Source: Novosphingobium sp. KA1
Lineage (GTDB): Bacteria > Pseudomonadota > Alphaproteobacteria > Sphingomonadales > Sphingomonadaceae
Direction: 5' to 3'
Assembly: GCF_017309955.1 (NCBI RefSeq)
Contig: NZ_CP021247.1
Location: 1,699,001-1,763,000, forward strand
DNA: 64,000 nucleotides
The position numbers and the translations under genes are program-made. Shown piece after piece: positions 55,177 to 64,000 of this stretch. The notes under the pieces were generated by a model. That model was given only the letters and a program-made list of their open reading frames with translations, did not search any database and was not told the DNA's origin. Numbering within the stretch: the first letter of the stretch is position 1; each line of letters begins with the position of its first letter.

Positions 55177-55464
55177 TCAGTGTGCTGCCACCCAATCCCT
55201 GAGAGCGGCATCGATCCGTGACTGCCAGCCAGGGCCGCCGGATTTGAAATGCTCGATCACCTCAGGCGAAAGGCGCAGCGTGGTGCTGACCTTTTTCGGA
55301 GCTTTCTGCGGGCCGCGTGCGCGCATCGTCTTTGCTAGGTCCGGGAAGGCCTCAGCGAAAGGCTTTGCCCTGGCGAAGTCCTCAACCGTCCATTCGGGGT
55401 TATCGCTGACCACATCCATATCGGCTTTGGTGTATCCGGGGGCGGCGTGTTTCGGGTCGGTCAT
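55177..55464 (-). CDS. brnA: BrnA-like antitoxin
   Basis: The 95-residue protein has a disordered N-terminal part with the BrnA-type DNPEWT motif and a C-terminal ribbon-helix-helix (STTLRLSPEVIEHFKSGGPGWQ) that binds the operator. It neutralises the BrnT ribonuclease encoded just upstream; the two genes overlap by 4 bases. Toxin-first order is characteristic of this system. Confidence 0.92.
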   Translation of the reverse strand: MTDPKHAAPGYTKADMDVVSDNPEWTVEDFARAKPFAEAFPDLAKTMRARGPQKAPKKVSTTLRLSPEVIEHFKSGGPGWQSRIDAALRDWVAAH

Positions 55465-55706
55465 GGCAGGAGCCTCCGTTCCGTAATGCTGGCCGGGCGA
55501 GCAGAGATGATAGAGACGCCTTCGGTGCCCAGCACAGCGAAAATCACCGTGATCGTGCCGTTCATCTCACCGATGGCGGCAAAGCGTCCGTCCTTCGCGG
55601 GGATGACCAGGGCGGAGAGGAAGAACCCTTCGCCTACATCGGCGAAGTCGATCCCGTGCTTGACGAGGTTCGCTTGCCGTTTTGGTTCATCCCACACGAT
55701 TGTCAT
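55461..55706 (-). CDS. brnT: BrnT-like ribonuclease toxin
   Basis: The 81-residue protein has the BrnT pattern: WDEPKRQANLVKHGIDFADV at the start and a C-terminal ISARPASITERR strand-helix. It is a RelE-fold ribonuclease that blocks translation when free. It is first in the operon with its antitoxin. The usual family tail after the ER(R) helix is slightly short but otherwise the protein is intact. Confidence 0.92.
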   Translation of the reverse strand: MTIVWDEPKRQANLVKHGIDFADVGEGFFLSALVIPAKDGRFAAIGEMNGTITVIFAVLGTEGVSIISARPASITERRLLP

Positions 55707-55713
55707 GGTTTTT

Positions 55714-55758
55714 TGTAGTTACGATTTGATTTCCAGTCAATCGCTTTTTGTAACTACA
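55714..55758 (-). promoter_or_regulatory. Operator/promoter of the brnTA operon
   Basis: TGTAGTTAC (55714-55722) and GTAACTACA (55750-55758) are exact inverted copies 27 bases apart, just upstream of brnT in an AT-rich stretch. The antitoxin's ribbon-helix-helix domain is expected to bind such repeats. Confidence 0.65.
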
Positions 55759-55957
55759 ATTTGTCTATGACGTCAGGATCGATCTTTCAGTTCCTCAGGC
55801 GATGCAGCCCTTGAAGATCTTGTCAGCGGTCCCATCGGCAAACATAATCGGCAAGAAACCGGACGGACCGCTGCTCGGCACGTCAAATCCGCCCACGAAC
55901 GACCGACTAGGGCGCAATGACGCCGCTCCAACAGCCTGGCGGCGTCTTCCGAAGCCC

Positions 55958-57295
55958 CTAAGCCGCCTGCGCCAATGCCGGCTTGCTCAGCAGCGCCAGC
56001 AGCGAAATCCGGTTGAAGAACCACATCCGTTGTAGTTCCAGACTGCTGTACTTCCGCAAGGTATTGGCGAACGTGTAGGGCGTGTACCAGACGTTGTGAT
56101 CGGGGTGGACGCCTTCGAGGAACGTCTCCGTCTCGGCGCGGTAGTCGAAGTGGCGGGCGCGGCATTGGAAGGCGTCGGGCACGGTGATGAGGAACAGGCC
56201 CGCATCCACCGCCTCGATCTGGGCGAGGAACCCGGCGACGTCGGGCACATGCTCCATCACTTCGGGCACCAGCACCACGTCGTAGCGACCGCTCGCCTGT
56301 GCCAGATCGGTGTAGAGTTCGCCTGTCACGTAAGGGCGCAGTTGCTCCAGCGCCTCGCCGTGGGGATCGACGCCGTCGAGATGGGCGCAGTGTTCCTCCA
56401 GCCGGACATGGAGCGAGGTGCGCGGATCGGTGATCGGCCAGTCCGCGCAGCCGACATGCAGCACCCGCTGCCCGGCGAGCAGGCTGGCGAACACGTCCAT
56501 GCGCGGCAGGCCCGCCAGTTCGCTGCTGACCGGCACGCGCTGGAGAAAATAGGGCGCGTGGATCTGTTCGAGCGGGGAGGTGGTTTCGGCGGCTGGATCG
56601 GCCACCGGTTCGGCCGCAGGCTCAGGCGGCGGGGCTGCGGGAGGCGTGGTCACCGTGCTGACGTCCACCTTGTGAATCCGGTCGTAGGACTGGCTGGTCG
56701 AGCCCCAGAGCTGGTGCGCGTAGACCGGATCGCTGCCCTCGTACGTCACGCCGGTGAAGTGGCGCGGGATGAAGTAGTGGCTGGGGTAGATGCGCAAGGG
56801 GGTATAGGCGAACTTGCGGTAGCAGTCGGTCAGGCGCTGCGGGCCGACCGTCTTCCACGCCATCTCGCCCACCACCGAGGGGCTGGCGGCGATATCGTCG
56901 ATGATCTGCCTGACGAAACCATTGCCCGCCGCGCAGCCGAAGTAGCCGGCGGCGATCAGGCCGGGGCGGGCGATCTCGCTTTCCCAGCAGGCGAAGGCCT
57001 CGCAGTCGAGCATGTCGTCCGGCAAAGGGCGGGTGCAGATGCTGTCCGCGTCGAACACGATGCCGCCGTGTTCCTGGAGGATTTCCCAGCGCATCATGTC
57101 GGCCACGCCGTTCCATTCGCGCTGGCGCATCTCGGCCATGTGGCGGGCGTTGATCCAGCCGCGCGTTTCCAGTTCGGCATTGCCCCAGAGGCGGAATTGC
57201 CAGTGCGGGTGCGCGGCGCGCCAGGTGTCGATGCAGTTGTCGGGGCGGCGGCTCTCGTCGCCCACCCAGATGAAGTGGAAGGTCCTGGGGATCAT
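55958..57295 (-). CDS. GT32-like glycosyltransferase fused to an SAM methyltransferase-like domain
   Basis: The 445-residue protein has an N-terminal glycosyltransferase of the DXD sugar-binding (OCH1/capsule) type: IPRTFHFIWVGD, WNGVADMMRWEILQEHGG and the metal-binding FDADSIC. A Pro/Ala/Glu-rich linker (about 235-265) leads to a methyltransferase-like half with VLHVGCADWP, a DGVDP turn, LVPEVMEHVPD and a later HNVWYTPYT. ATG 57295 follows GAGG at 5 bases; GTG 57322 is an alternative. It would modify a surface glycan or glycolipid; acceptors are unknown. Confidence 0.8.
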   Translation of the reverse strand: MIPRTFHFIWVGDESRRPDNCIDTWRAAHPHWQFRLWGNAELETRGWINARHMAEMRQREWNGVADMMRWEILQEHGGIVFDADSICTRPLPDDMLDCEAFACWESEIARPGLIAAGYFGCAAGNGFVRQIIDDIAASPSVVGEMAWKTVGPQRLTDCYRKFAYTPLRIYPSHYFIPRHFTGVTYEGSDPVYAHQLWGSTSQSYDRIHKVDVSTVTTPPAAPPPEPAAEPVADPAAETTSPLEQIHAPYFLQRVPVSSELAGLPRMDVFASLLAGQRVLHVGCADWPITDPRTSLHVRLEEHCAHLDGVDPHGEALEQLRPYVTGELYTDLAQASGRYDVVLVPEVMEHVPDVAGFLAQIEAVDAGLFLITVPDAFQCRARHFDYRAETETFLEGVHPDHNVWYTPYTFANTLRKYSSLELQRMWFFNRISLLALLSKPALAQAA

Positions 57296-57542
57296 GCCTG
57301 CCTGCCTCGTGTCGATTGCCACCGAGAACTAGGCGAACAGGGTTTGCGAAGCGCGAAGCGGGGTATCCGGGGTTTTGCGTGTATCCCCGCCCCTGCGTTG
57401 GCGAACGCCAGGGGCGGGGCCACGGACCGGGGCCCGGCCGTCTGTCAAGGACATGGGCCGGGGCGGTCCTGGATGTGCCGGAGCGACACCGGTGGTGCGG
57501 ATTAGCGCCGCTCCGGGCGGGATGATCCTCGGGGGAAGAAGA

Positions 57543-58232
57543 TCAGTCCCGCGGGATGACCCAACGGATCGTCCCCATGTACGTGCCGCCGACCGTCAGG
57601 CCGTCGGCATCGGTGGCGGGCTCGAACCGGGCGCGCCTGCTCACGTTCTTGCAGGTGGCCTCGTCGAGACCCGAATAACCGCTGGAGGTGACGATCGTGC
57701 ACTGGCCGACCCGGCCACGTGCATCGATGTCGAGCCGGAAGCGCACCAGGCCCTGGTGTTCGGCGCGCAAGTCAGCGGAGGGATAGTCCTGGGTCGAGAC
57801 CCAGTTGCCGGGGTTGCCCCGCGGCAGCGCGCCGACCGGCTGGAAACGCTGCAACGGCGAGGGCGTGGGGCTGGGCGTGACGACGCTGTCGCCCGGCGCC
57901 GATCCGGTCGCGGTCGAAACCGGGCCTTCGGGCTGGCTGGATACGTTGAAATCGCTGGTCGTCGGAAGCTTCAGGTCCGGGGTGGGCGCGGTGAGCACGG
58001 TGTCCTGGACCTGGCGCGTCTCGGGCTGGGGGCTTGGCATCACCTCGGGCGGGGGCGGCGGCGGGGTGAGGCTGATCTGCTCGCCCGACAGCCGCGGCCC
58101 GGGATTGGGCTTCAGCATCGTGACGGCAAGCCCGTTGATCAGCGCCAGCACGGCGCCGGCCTGGATCAGCGCAACGACGCCGCCGGTCAGGAACTTGTGG
58201 TTGGAACTGGAACTCCGATCGACATAGGACAT
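57543..58232 (-). CDS. TonB energy-transducing protein
   Basis: The 229-residue protein has one N-terminal membrane anchor (about 12-38), a Pro-rich periplasmic spacer with a PPPPPP run, and a C-terminal TonB domain (about 140-229: VRFRLDIDARGRV then CTIVTSSGYSGLDEATC). It passes proton-motive energy to outer-membrane receptors such as the one at 37226. ATG 58232 is chosen for GGAGAG 7 bases upstream. ExbB and ExbD genes are not in this window. Confidence 0.88.
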   Translation of the reverse strand: MSYVDRSSSSNHKFLTGGVVALIQAGAVLALINGLAVTMLKPNPGPRLSGEQISLTPPPPPPEVMPSPQPETRQVQDTVLTAPTPDLKLPTTSDFNVSSQPEGPVSTATGSAPGDSVVTPSPTPSPLQRFQPVGALPRGNPGNWVSTQDYPSADLRAEHQGLVRFRLDIDARGRVGQCTIVTSSGYSGLDEATCKNVSRRARFEPATDADGLTVGGTYMGTIRWVIPRD

Positions 58233-58435
58233 CGGCATTCTCTCCATCTGCGTGCTCCTGGCCGCGAGGGAGTCCGGTCCGTGGTGCGAAATCCACGGTT
58301 GGTCGCGGACAGGGAGCACTTCATGGATGAAGCTATCACGATTTCGCATTGTGCAAATGAAATAATGCTGACCAACACAAGCATTTAACTAGCGAGGCTG
58401 ACCATAATCGCGCTTAGCTGCTTGTGCTGGTTTGG

Positions 58436-58456
58436 AAATCCGCCGCAGGCGGATTT
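58436..58456. terminator. Hairpin between rpoN and tonB
   Basis: AAATCCGCC (58436-58444) pairs perfectly with GGCGGATTT (58448-58456) around GCA. It lies between the rpoN stop and the tonB promoter and could end rpoN transcripts; T-runs are short on both strands. Confidence 0.45.
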
Positions 58457-58617
58457 TGGCGGCACCGGCCCGCTCCCCCGACCGACCGCCCGCGACGTGC
58501 ACCCTGCCGCGCGGGCCCCCTCAGCAAAAAGCTCCCCGGACCTTTTGGTGTTCTTCGGGACGGGAGTGAGCCGGCGCCGCCATGACAATGCCCCTCGGGC
58601 ATGGGCGCAAACGGTCT

Positions 58618-60213
58618 CTACCGTGCCGCGGCAATGGCTTTCTGTCTGCGGCGCTGCACCGAACTGCCAAGGCCGATGGCTTCGCGGTACTTGGCCACCG
58701 TGCGGCGGGCCAGTTCGAAACCCTTGTCCTTGAGCAGGTCGACCAGGGTATCGTCGGAGAGAATCGCCTTGGGATCCTCGGCATCGATGAGCCGGCGGAT
58801 CGCCGCCTTCACCGCTTCGGCCGAAGCACCGCCTTCGCCGCCTGCCGCGGCCACGCCCGAGGTGAAGAAGTACTTCAGCTCGTAGGTGCCGCGCGGGCAG
58901 TTGAGATACTTGTTCGAGGTGACGCGGCTGACGGTCGATTCGTGCATGCCGATGGCCTCGGCCACGGTGCGCAGGGTCAGCGGCTTCAGTTGCGAGACGC
59001 CGTGGCGGAAAAAGCCGTCCTGCTGGCGCACCAGTTCGGCGGCCACCTTGAGGATGGTCTTCTGCCGCTGGTCGAGCGCCTTGATCAGCCAGTTGGCGTC
59101 GGTCAGCTTGTCCGAAAGCCAGGCGCGCGAGGCCTTGTCGGTGCAATTGCCGCGCAGTTCCAGGAAGTAGCCGCGATTGACGATCAGGCGCGGCAACGTG
59201 GCCTCGTTGAGCGCGATGTCCCAGCCCGGCGGCAGGTCGGCGCCGTCCTCGGGCCTGGTCCGGGCGGGCGTGATCAGGATGTCCGGCACCACCGCGCCGC
59301 CGGGTTCTGCGCCGAAGCGCAGCCCCGGCTTGGGATCGTAGCCGCGCAGTTCGGCCAGCATGTCGGCCATGTCCTCGTCGTCGACGGCGCAGAGGCGCTT
59401 GAGGCGCGGCAGGTCGCCGCGCGCGACAAGGTCGAGGTTGTCGATCAGCCGCGCCATGCACGGGTCGAGGCGGTCCGCCTCCCGCGCCTGCAGCGCGATG
59501 CATTCGCCGAGCGTGCGGGCGCCGACCCCGGTGGGATCGAGCGACTGCACGACCGCCAGCGCCGCTTCGGCTTCGGGCATCTCGATGCCGAGATCGAGCG
59601 CGACTTCGCCCAGCGGGACCGGCAGGTAACCCGCCTCGTCGAGCAGGCCGATCAGGTAGCGGGCGATGCCGGCCAGCAGGGCATCCCCGGTGGCGGCGCC
59701 GAGCTGGGCTTCGAGATGTTCGACCAGCGAGACCTCGCCGCCGCCGTGCCGCTCGATGTCGGGGCCGTCCTCGCCGCCGCCCGAGAGGCGGATCTCGCCG
59801 CTCCAGTCGCCCAGGGGACCATCGCGCGGGGCGGTTTCGCTGCCATCGCCGGTGTCGCGTTCGCGCTCGCCGGCATGGACTTCATGATCGAGCGGGCGAT
59901 CCTCGCCGCCGCGGCCTTCGCCGATCAGCCGGTCGACCGCCGAGGTTTCCGGCGATGTCAGGCGCGGCGGCTCGGCCGGGCCTTCACCGCGTTCGTCGAT
60001 CGCGGCAGCGGGGGCGACAGCGGGGCCGGTAGCTGGGGCGCCAGCGAGGTCGGGGCCGCCCAGGTCGAGCAGGGGATTGCCTTCCAGCGCCTCGCCGATG
60101 AAGGTCTCGATCTCGAGATTGGAGAGCGCCAGCAGCTTGATCGCCTGCTGGAGCTGCGGGGTCATGACCAGCGACTGGCTTTGCCGCAGGTCCAGCCTGG
60201 GCCCCAGCACCAT
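58618..60213 (-). CDS. rpoN: RNA polymerase sigma-54 factor
   Basis: The 531-residue factor has the N-terminal activator-interacting region (LRQSQSLVMTPQLQQAIKLL), an acidic linker, the core-binding region and the C-terminal DNA-binding part ending in the RpoN box (ARRTVAKYRE). It directs transcription of genes that depend on enhancer-binding proteins. It follows lptB by 98 bases on the same strand, the order conserved in many proteobacteria. Confidence 0.97.
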   Translation of the reverse strand: MVLGPRLDLRQSQSLVMTPQLQQAIKLLALSNLEIETFIGEALEGNPLLDLGGPDLAGAPATGPAVAPAAAIDERGEGPAEPPRLTSPETSAVDRLIGEGRGGEDRPLDHEVHAGERERDTGDGSETAPRDGPLGDWSGEIRLSGGGEDGPDIERHGGGEVSLVEHLEAQLGAATGDALLAGIARYLIGLLDEAGYLPVPLGEVALDLGIEMPEAEAALAVVQSLDPTGVGARTLGECIALQAREADRLDPCMARLIDNLDLVARGDLPRLKRLCAVDDEDMADMLAELRGYDPKPGLRFGAEPGGAVVPDILITPARTRPEDGADLPPGWDIALNEATLPRLIVNRGYFLELRGNCTDKASRAWLSDKLTDANWLIKALDQRQKTILKVAAELVRQQDGFFRHGVSQLKPLTLRTVAEAIGMHESTVSRVTSNKYLNCPRGTYELKYFFTSGVAAAGGEGGASAEAVKAAIRRLIDAEDPKAILSDDTLVDLLKDKGFELARRTVAKYREAIGLGSSVQRRRQKAIAAAR

Positions 60214-60311
60214 GGCTCAGCGTCCCGAAGGGGGCTGCCTCGTGTGCTTCGCCCCATGCGCGCCGTCGAGCCCCCTCACGGCGAGATATGGCGTGACAGG
60301 GGGCATTCCCG

Positions 60312-61106
<795 letters not shown>

Positions 61107-61376
61107 CTTCCCCGTCGTTTACGCAGCCCTTGTTGCCACCGCAAGCGGCCATTTCCCTCCAGGCCCGCCTGATCGCCGGGCCGGACACCGGCAAACCCGC
61201 GCAACCGACTGGCCGGGGCCGCGTTTCCCGGTAAGGACGGCGAAGTGGCGGTTCTTGCTGCGTTGCAATAAAGTTGCGCCATTTGCCGCATCGGCTTGAT
61301 CATTCATGCGCTGCGTGATCTAGTGACCGCAGGAGATCGAGCAAGGGTCGCACTCGAGGACAGGAAGGTCGGCGCC

Positions 61377-61856
61377 ATGGCCAGAACCGACGGACAGCCA
61401 GGAATTTCGGACAGGATCGGCACTGTCGCCGACACGCAGGTGCAGCTGACATCGGCGGCAAAGCGCGGGGGAGGGCGCGGGGAAGGGCGCGGGGGAGGGC
61501 GCCGGGAAGCGCCGCGCGAAAAGCCGAGCCCCGACTGGCGCCGCCGGATGAGCGATCACATCGCCTATGCGCTGCTGGCCTACACCGCCCTGCAGATCTT
61601 TGTCACCGTGGGCGCGCTCAAGGCCGGCGGCGAATCGCTGCTGCCCTATCTGGCGCTGGTGATCCTCGTCGGTGCGATCATTCCCGCCTGCCGCCGGTTC
61701 GAGCGCCGCTGGAACCGGCTGAGCGACGCAGAGGCCCACGATCCCGCATTCGCGCCGCTCTACCGCCGCGACAGGACCTTGCTCTGGGCACTGGCGATCG
61801 GCCTGCCCTTTGCGCTTACCGGCGTGTTCAAGGGCCTCGCGCTGATCGTCCGCTGA
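61377..61856 (+). CDS. Small inner-membrane protein of unknown function
   Basis: The 159-residue protein has a disordered, Gly/Arg-rich N-terminal third and then three hydrophobic helices (AYALLAYTALQIFVTVGAL, LLPYLALVILVGAIIPA, and LLWALAIGLPFALTGVFKGL) with a charged loop between the second and third. ATG 61377 is preferred to ATG 61296. No family recognised. It is divergent from lptB and upstream of pmbA. Confidence 0.7.
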   Translation: MARTDGQPGISDRIGTVADTQVQLTSAAKRGGGRGEGRGGGRREAPREKPSPDWRRRMSDHIAYALLAYTALQIFVTVGALKAGGESLLPYLALVILVGAIIPACRRFERRWNRLSDAEAHDPAFAPLYRRDRTLLWALAIGLPFALTGVFKGLALIVR

Positions 61857-62013
61857 CCCGCCGGGCCTCACCGGAAGGGGACGGCGGGAAGGGACGGCAG
61901 GACGCGACCGTGCGCCGGGCGAGCGGCGTTGCCCTTCGCCTGAACAATCCCTAGGTCTGCGGCGATCTCGCGTGCCCTGCCGGCATGCGGTGCGAATGGA
62001 GAAGTGACGCCCT

Positions 62014-63360
62014 ATGCTCAGCCCCGCAGAAGCGCTCGACCGCGCCCAGCAGCTTGTCGAGCGGGCGCGCCGCGCCGGTGCCGACGCCGCCGACGCGGTC
62101 TATGGGGCGAGTTCCTCCGAAGCGATCCAGGTGCGGCTCGGCAAGCTGGAGGATGTCGAGCGTTCGGAAAGCGAGCATATCTCGCTGCGCCTGTTCGTGG
62201 GGCGCCGCTCGGCCAGCATCGGCTCCAGCGACCTCTCGGAGCAGGCGCTCGACGAACTGGCCCAGCGGGCCTTCGCCATGGCCCGCAGCGCGCCCGAGGA
62301 TGCCTATGCCGGACTGGCGCCGCAAGAGCGCCTGTCGCGTGGGCCCTGGCGCGACCTCGACCTGATCGACAGCCATGAGCCCGATCCTGAGGCCCTGCGC
62401 GCGCTTGCCGAAGAGGCCGAGGATGCCGCGCGGGCCGTGGCCGGGGTGACCAATTCGGACGGCGCCACCGGCAGTGCGGGGGGCGGCGTGGCGGCGCTGG
62501 TGACCAGCCACGGGTTTGCCGGGGCTTACGGCTCGACCAGTCGCTCGGTCAGCGTCTCGGTGGTCGCGGGCGAGGGTTCGGGCAAGCAGCGCGACGGCGA
62601 GTGGCGCAGCGCGCACCACCTTGGCGATCTGCCGTCGGCCGCGTCCATCGGCACCCTCGGCGGCGAGCGGGCGGTGGCCCGGCTCGAACCCGGCACCATG
62701 CGCAGCGGACCGATGCCGGTGGTGTTCGATCCGCGCGTCGGCGGCTCGCTGGTCGGCCATCTGATGGGCGCGATGTCGGGCGGGGCGATTGCGCGGCGTT
62801 CCAGTTTCCTGCTCGACCGGCTGGGCGAGCAGCTGTTCGATTCCGGCATTACCATCGCCGAAGACCCGCTGCGCCTGCGCGGCCTGCGCTCGCGCCCGTT
62901 CGACGGCGAGGGGCTGGCGACGCGCCCGCGCAATCTTGTCGAGCAGGGGCGGGTCACCGGCTGGCTGCTCGAAAGCGCCTCGGCCCGCCAGCTCGGGCTG
63001 GAGCCGAGCGGCCATGCCGCGCGTGGCGGCAACGGCGCGCCGGGGATCTCGGTCGGCAATCTCGACCTGCTGCCGGGCACGCTTTCGGTCGACGAGCTGA
63101 TCGCCGACATCGCCGACGGCGTCTACGTCACCGAACTGATCGGGCAGGGCGTCAATGGCGTCACCGGCGACTACAGCCGGGGCGCCTCGGGCCTGCGCAT
63201 CGTCGGCGGCAGGATTGCCGGGCCGGTGGCGGGCTTCACGGTTGCCGGCAACCTGCTGGCGATGTTTGCGGCGCTGACGCCTGCCAGCGATCTCGAGCGC
63301 GACCGCGCGATCAACGTGCCGACGCTGCGGGTCGACGGGATGACTGTCGCGGGGGATTAA
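62014..63360 (+). CDS. pmbA: TldD/PmbA family metalloprotease subunit
   Basis: The 448-residue protein is PmbA (TldE), which with TldD forms a heteromeric protease that matures microcins, degrades CcdA and acts on other peptides. Blocks visible are ISLRLFVGRRSASIGSSDLS at the N-terminus, MPVVFDPRVGGSLVGH in the middle, and GVYVTELIGQGVNGVTGDYSRG with the C-terminal glycine-rich region. The zinc HExxxH site lies in TldD, not in this subunit, and none is seen here. No tldD is adjacent. Confidence 0.94.
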   Translation: MLSPAEALDRAQQLVERARRAGADAADAVYGASSSEAIQVRLGKLEDVERSESEHISLRLFVGRRSASIGSSDLSEQALDELAQRAFAMARSAPEDAYAGLAPQERLSRGPWRDLDLIDSHEPDPEALRALAEEAEDAARAVAGVTNSDGATGSAGGGVAALVTSHGFAGAYGSTSRSVSVSVVAGEGSGKQRDGEWRSAHHLGDLPSAASIGTLGGERAVARLEPGTMRSGPMPVVFDPRVGGSLVGHLMGAMSGGAIARRSSFLLDRLGEQLFDSGITIAEDPLRLRGLRSRPFDGEGLATRPRNLVEQGRVTGWLLESASARQLGLEPSGHAARGGNGAPGISVGNLDLLPGTLSVDELIADIADGVYVTELIGQGVNGVTGDYSRGASGLRIVGGRIAGPVAGFTVAGNLLAMFAALTPASDLERDRAINVPTLRVDGMTVAGD

Positions 63361-63390
63361 ACGCGAGGTGGCGGGGATCGGGGCGGCCGT

Positions 63391-64000
63391 TCAGTCCCCC
63401 CCGTTGCCGCCATTGCCGCCCGTGTCGGCATGCAGGCGCACTTCCATTTGCGGGAAGGGGATCTCGATGCCTTCCTCGGCAAAACGGCGGGCGATCTCGA
63501 AGCGGATCTTCGAGGCAACGCCCACGCCGTCGGTCGCGTCGTGGATGAAGACGAGCAGGCGCATGTTCACGGAACTGTCGGCAAAGGCGTCGAGCGTGAC
63601 GTTGGGCTCGGGCCAGGCCAGCACGCCGTCCTGCGCCTTGCCGATCGCGATCAGCACCTCGCGCACGTGTTCGAGGTCGCTGCCGTAGGCAACCCCGACC
63701 GGCACCACCACGCGGGCAAGCCGCTCGCCGAGGCTGAGGTTCTTCACGCTGCCGGTGATCAGCTGCGAGTTCGGGATGATGATCTGGTGGCGGTCGAAGC
63801 TCTCGAGGTGGGTCGAGCGGACCGAGACCTTGCGCACGATGCCCGAGAACGTGCCCACCTCGATCCAGTCCCCCTCGCGGATCGGGCGTTCGACCAGCAG
63901 GATCATGCCGCTGGTGAAGTTCTCGACCGTCGATTGCAGGCCGAAGCCAAGCCCGACCGACAGCGCGGTGGCAATGAAGGCGAGGCTGGTGAGGTCGAGC
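63391..64000 (-). CDS. MscS-family mechanosensitive channel (partial, 5' end outside the window)
   Basis: The visible 202 residues are the C-terminal part of a small-conductance channel: the pore helix (ATALSVGLGFGLQSTVENF), then the beta domain RPIREGDWIEVG with FSGIVRKVSVRSTHL and IIIPNSQLI, and the cytosolic vestibule ending in a Gly/Asn tail. Its start lies beyond base 64000. It is convergent with pmbA, 30 bases apart. Confidence 0.94.
   Translation of the reverse strand, partial: LDLTSLAFIATALSVGLGFGLQSTVENFTSGMILLVERPIREGDWIEVGTFSGIVRKVSVRSTHLESFDRHQIIIPNSQLITGSVKNLSLGERLARVVVPVGVAYGSDLEHVREVLIAIGKAQDGVLAWPEPNVTLDAFADSSVNMRLLVFIHDATDGVGVASKIRFEIARRFAEEGIEIPFPQMEVRLHADTGGNGGNGGD

Overview
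The window reads as a chromosomal segment of an alphaproteobacterium of the order Sphingomonadales, most like Novosphingobium or a close relative. The evidence is high GC coding sequence, the gene content (a TonB-dependent receptor beside a flavin-dependent halogenase, an ECF sigma factor with a DUF1109 anti-sigma partner, a single-chain L-serine dehydratase, Rieske oxygenase plus SDR genes), and GTG/TTG starts with 4-base overlaps. Species cannot be named from the sequence alone.

Bases 1 to about 10,680 are an integrated genomic island. It carries a primase/helicase-like replication protein, a DUF4102-type tyrosine recombinase, a GIY-YIG-like protein, a broken thermonuclease remnant, an acyltransferase and a PAS-GGDEF-EAL protein of visibly lower GC. 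It ends at 10635-10679 in a 3' fragment of tRNA-Thr(CGT) that starts at the anticodon loop, the expected attR left by tRNA-targeting integrases. An IS3-family (IS407-like) element at 10698-11966 has inserted just beyond it and cut off the last codons of a MESH1-like HD hydrolase gene. An AlpA-like helix-turn-helix gene and a triple 18-bp repeat follow before tRNA-Gly(CCC).

From 13.7 kb to 28.7 kb the sequence is chromosomal backbone: two SDR genes in tandem, an aldo/keto reductase, an aminotransferase, three tandem tRNA-Gly(GCC) genes, a thioredoxin-TPR protein with a Lon N-terminal-domain protein, sdaA, a Tat-exported molybdopterin oxidoreductase with its cytochrome b561 partner, a YjbQ protein, and a complete acetyl-CoA carboxylase operon in the order accD-accB-accC-accA.

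From 28.9 kb to 45.6 kb lies a carbohydrate utilisation locus: GH2, SGNH esterase and carboxylesterase on the plus strand; a ROK sugar kinase and a ROK-type repressor on the minus strand; then TonB-dependent receptor, tryptophan-halogenase-like flavoprotein, GH3 and GH27 on the plus strand. Together they fit import and trimming of an acetylated galacto(gluco)mannan-like oligosaccharide. The halogenase-like enzyme has no obvious role in that pathway and is the most interesting gene in the window.

From 45.8 kb to 64 kb: two short conserved-looking genes, a three-gene Rieske oxygenase operon with a small unknown middle protein, an ECF sigma/anti-sigma pair with a recognisable autogenous promoter, a TPR-GT41 glycosyltransferase, a lipoprotein gene split by an IS5-family (IS427-like) element, a BrnT/BrnA toxin-antitoxin pair, a GT32-like glycosyltransferase fused to a methyltransferase, tonB, rpoN, lptB, pmbA and the start-less end of an MscS channel gene running off the window.
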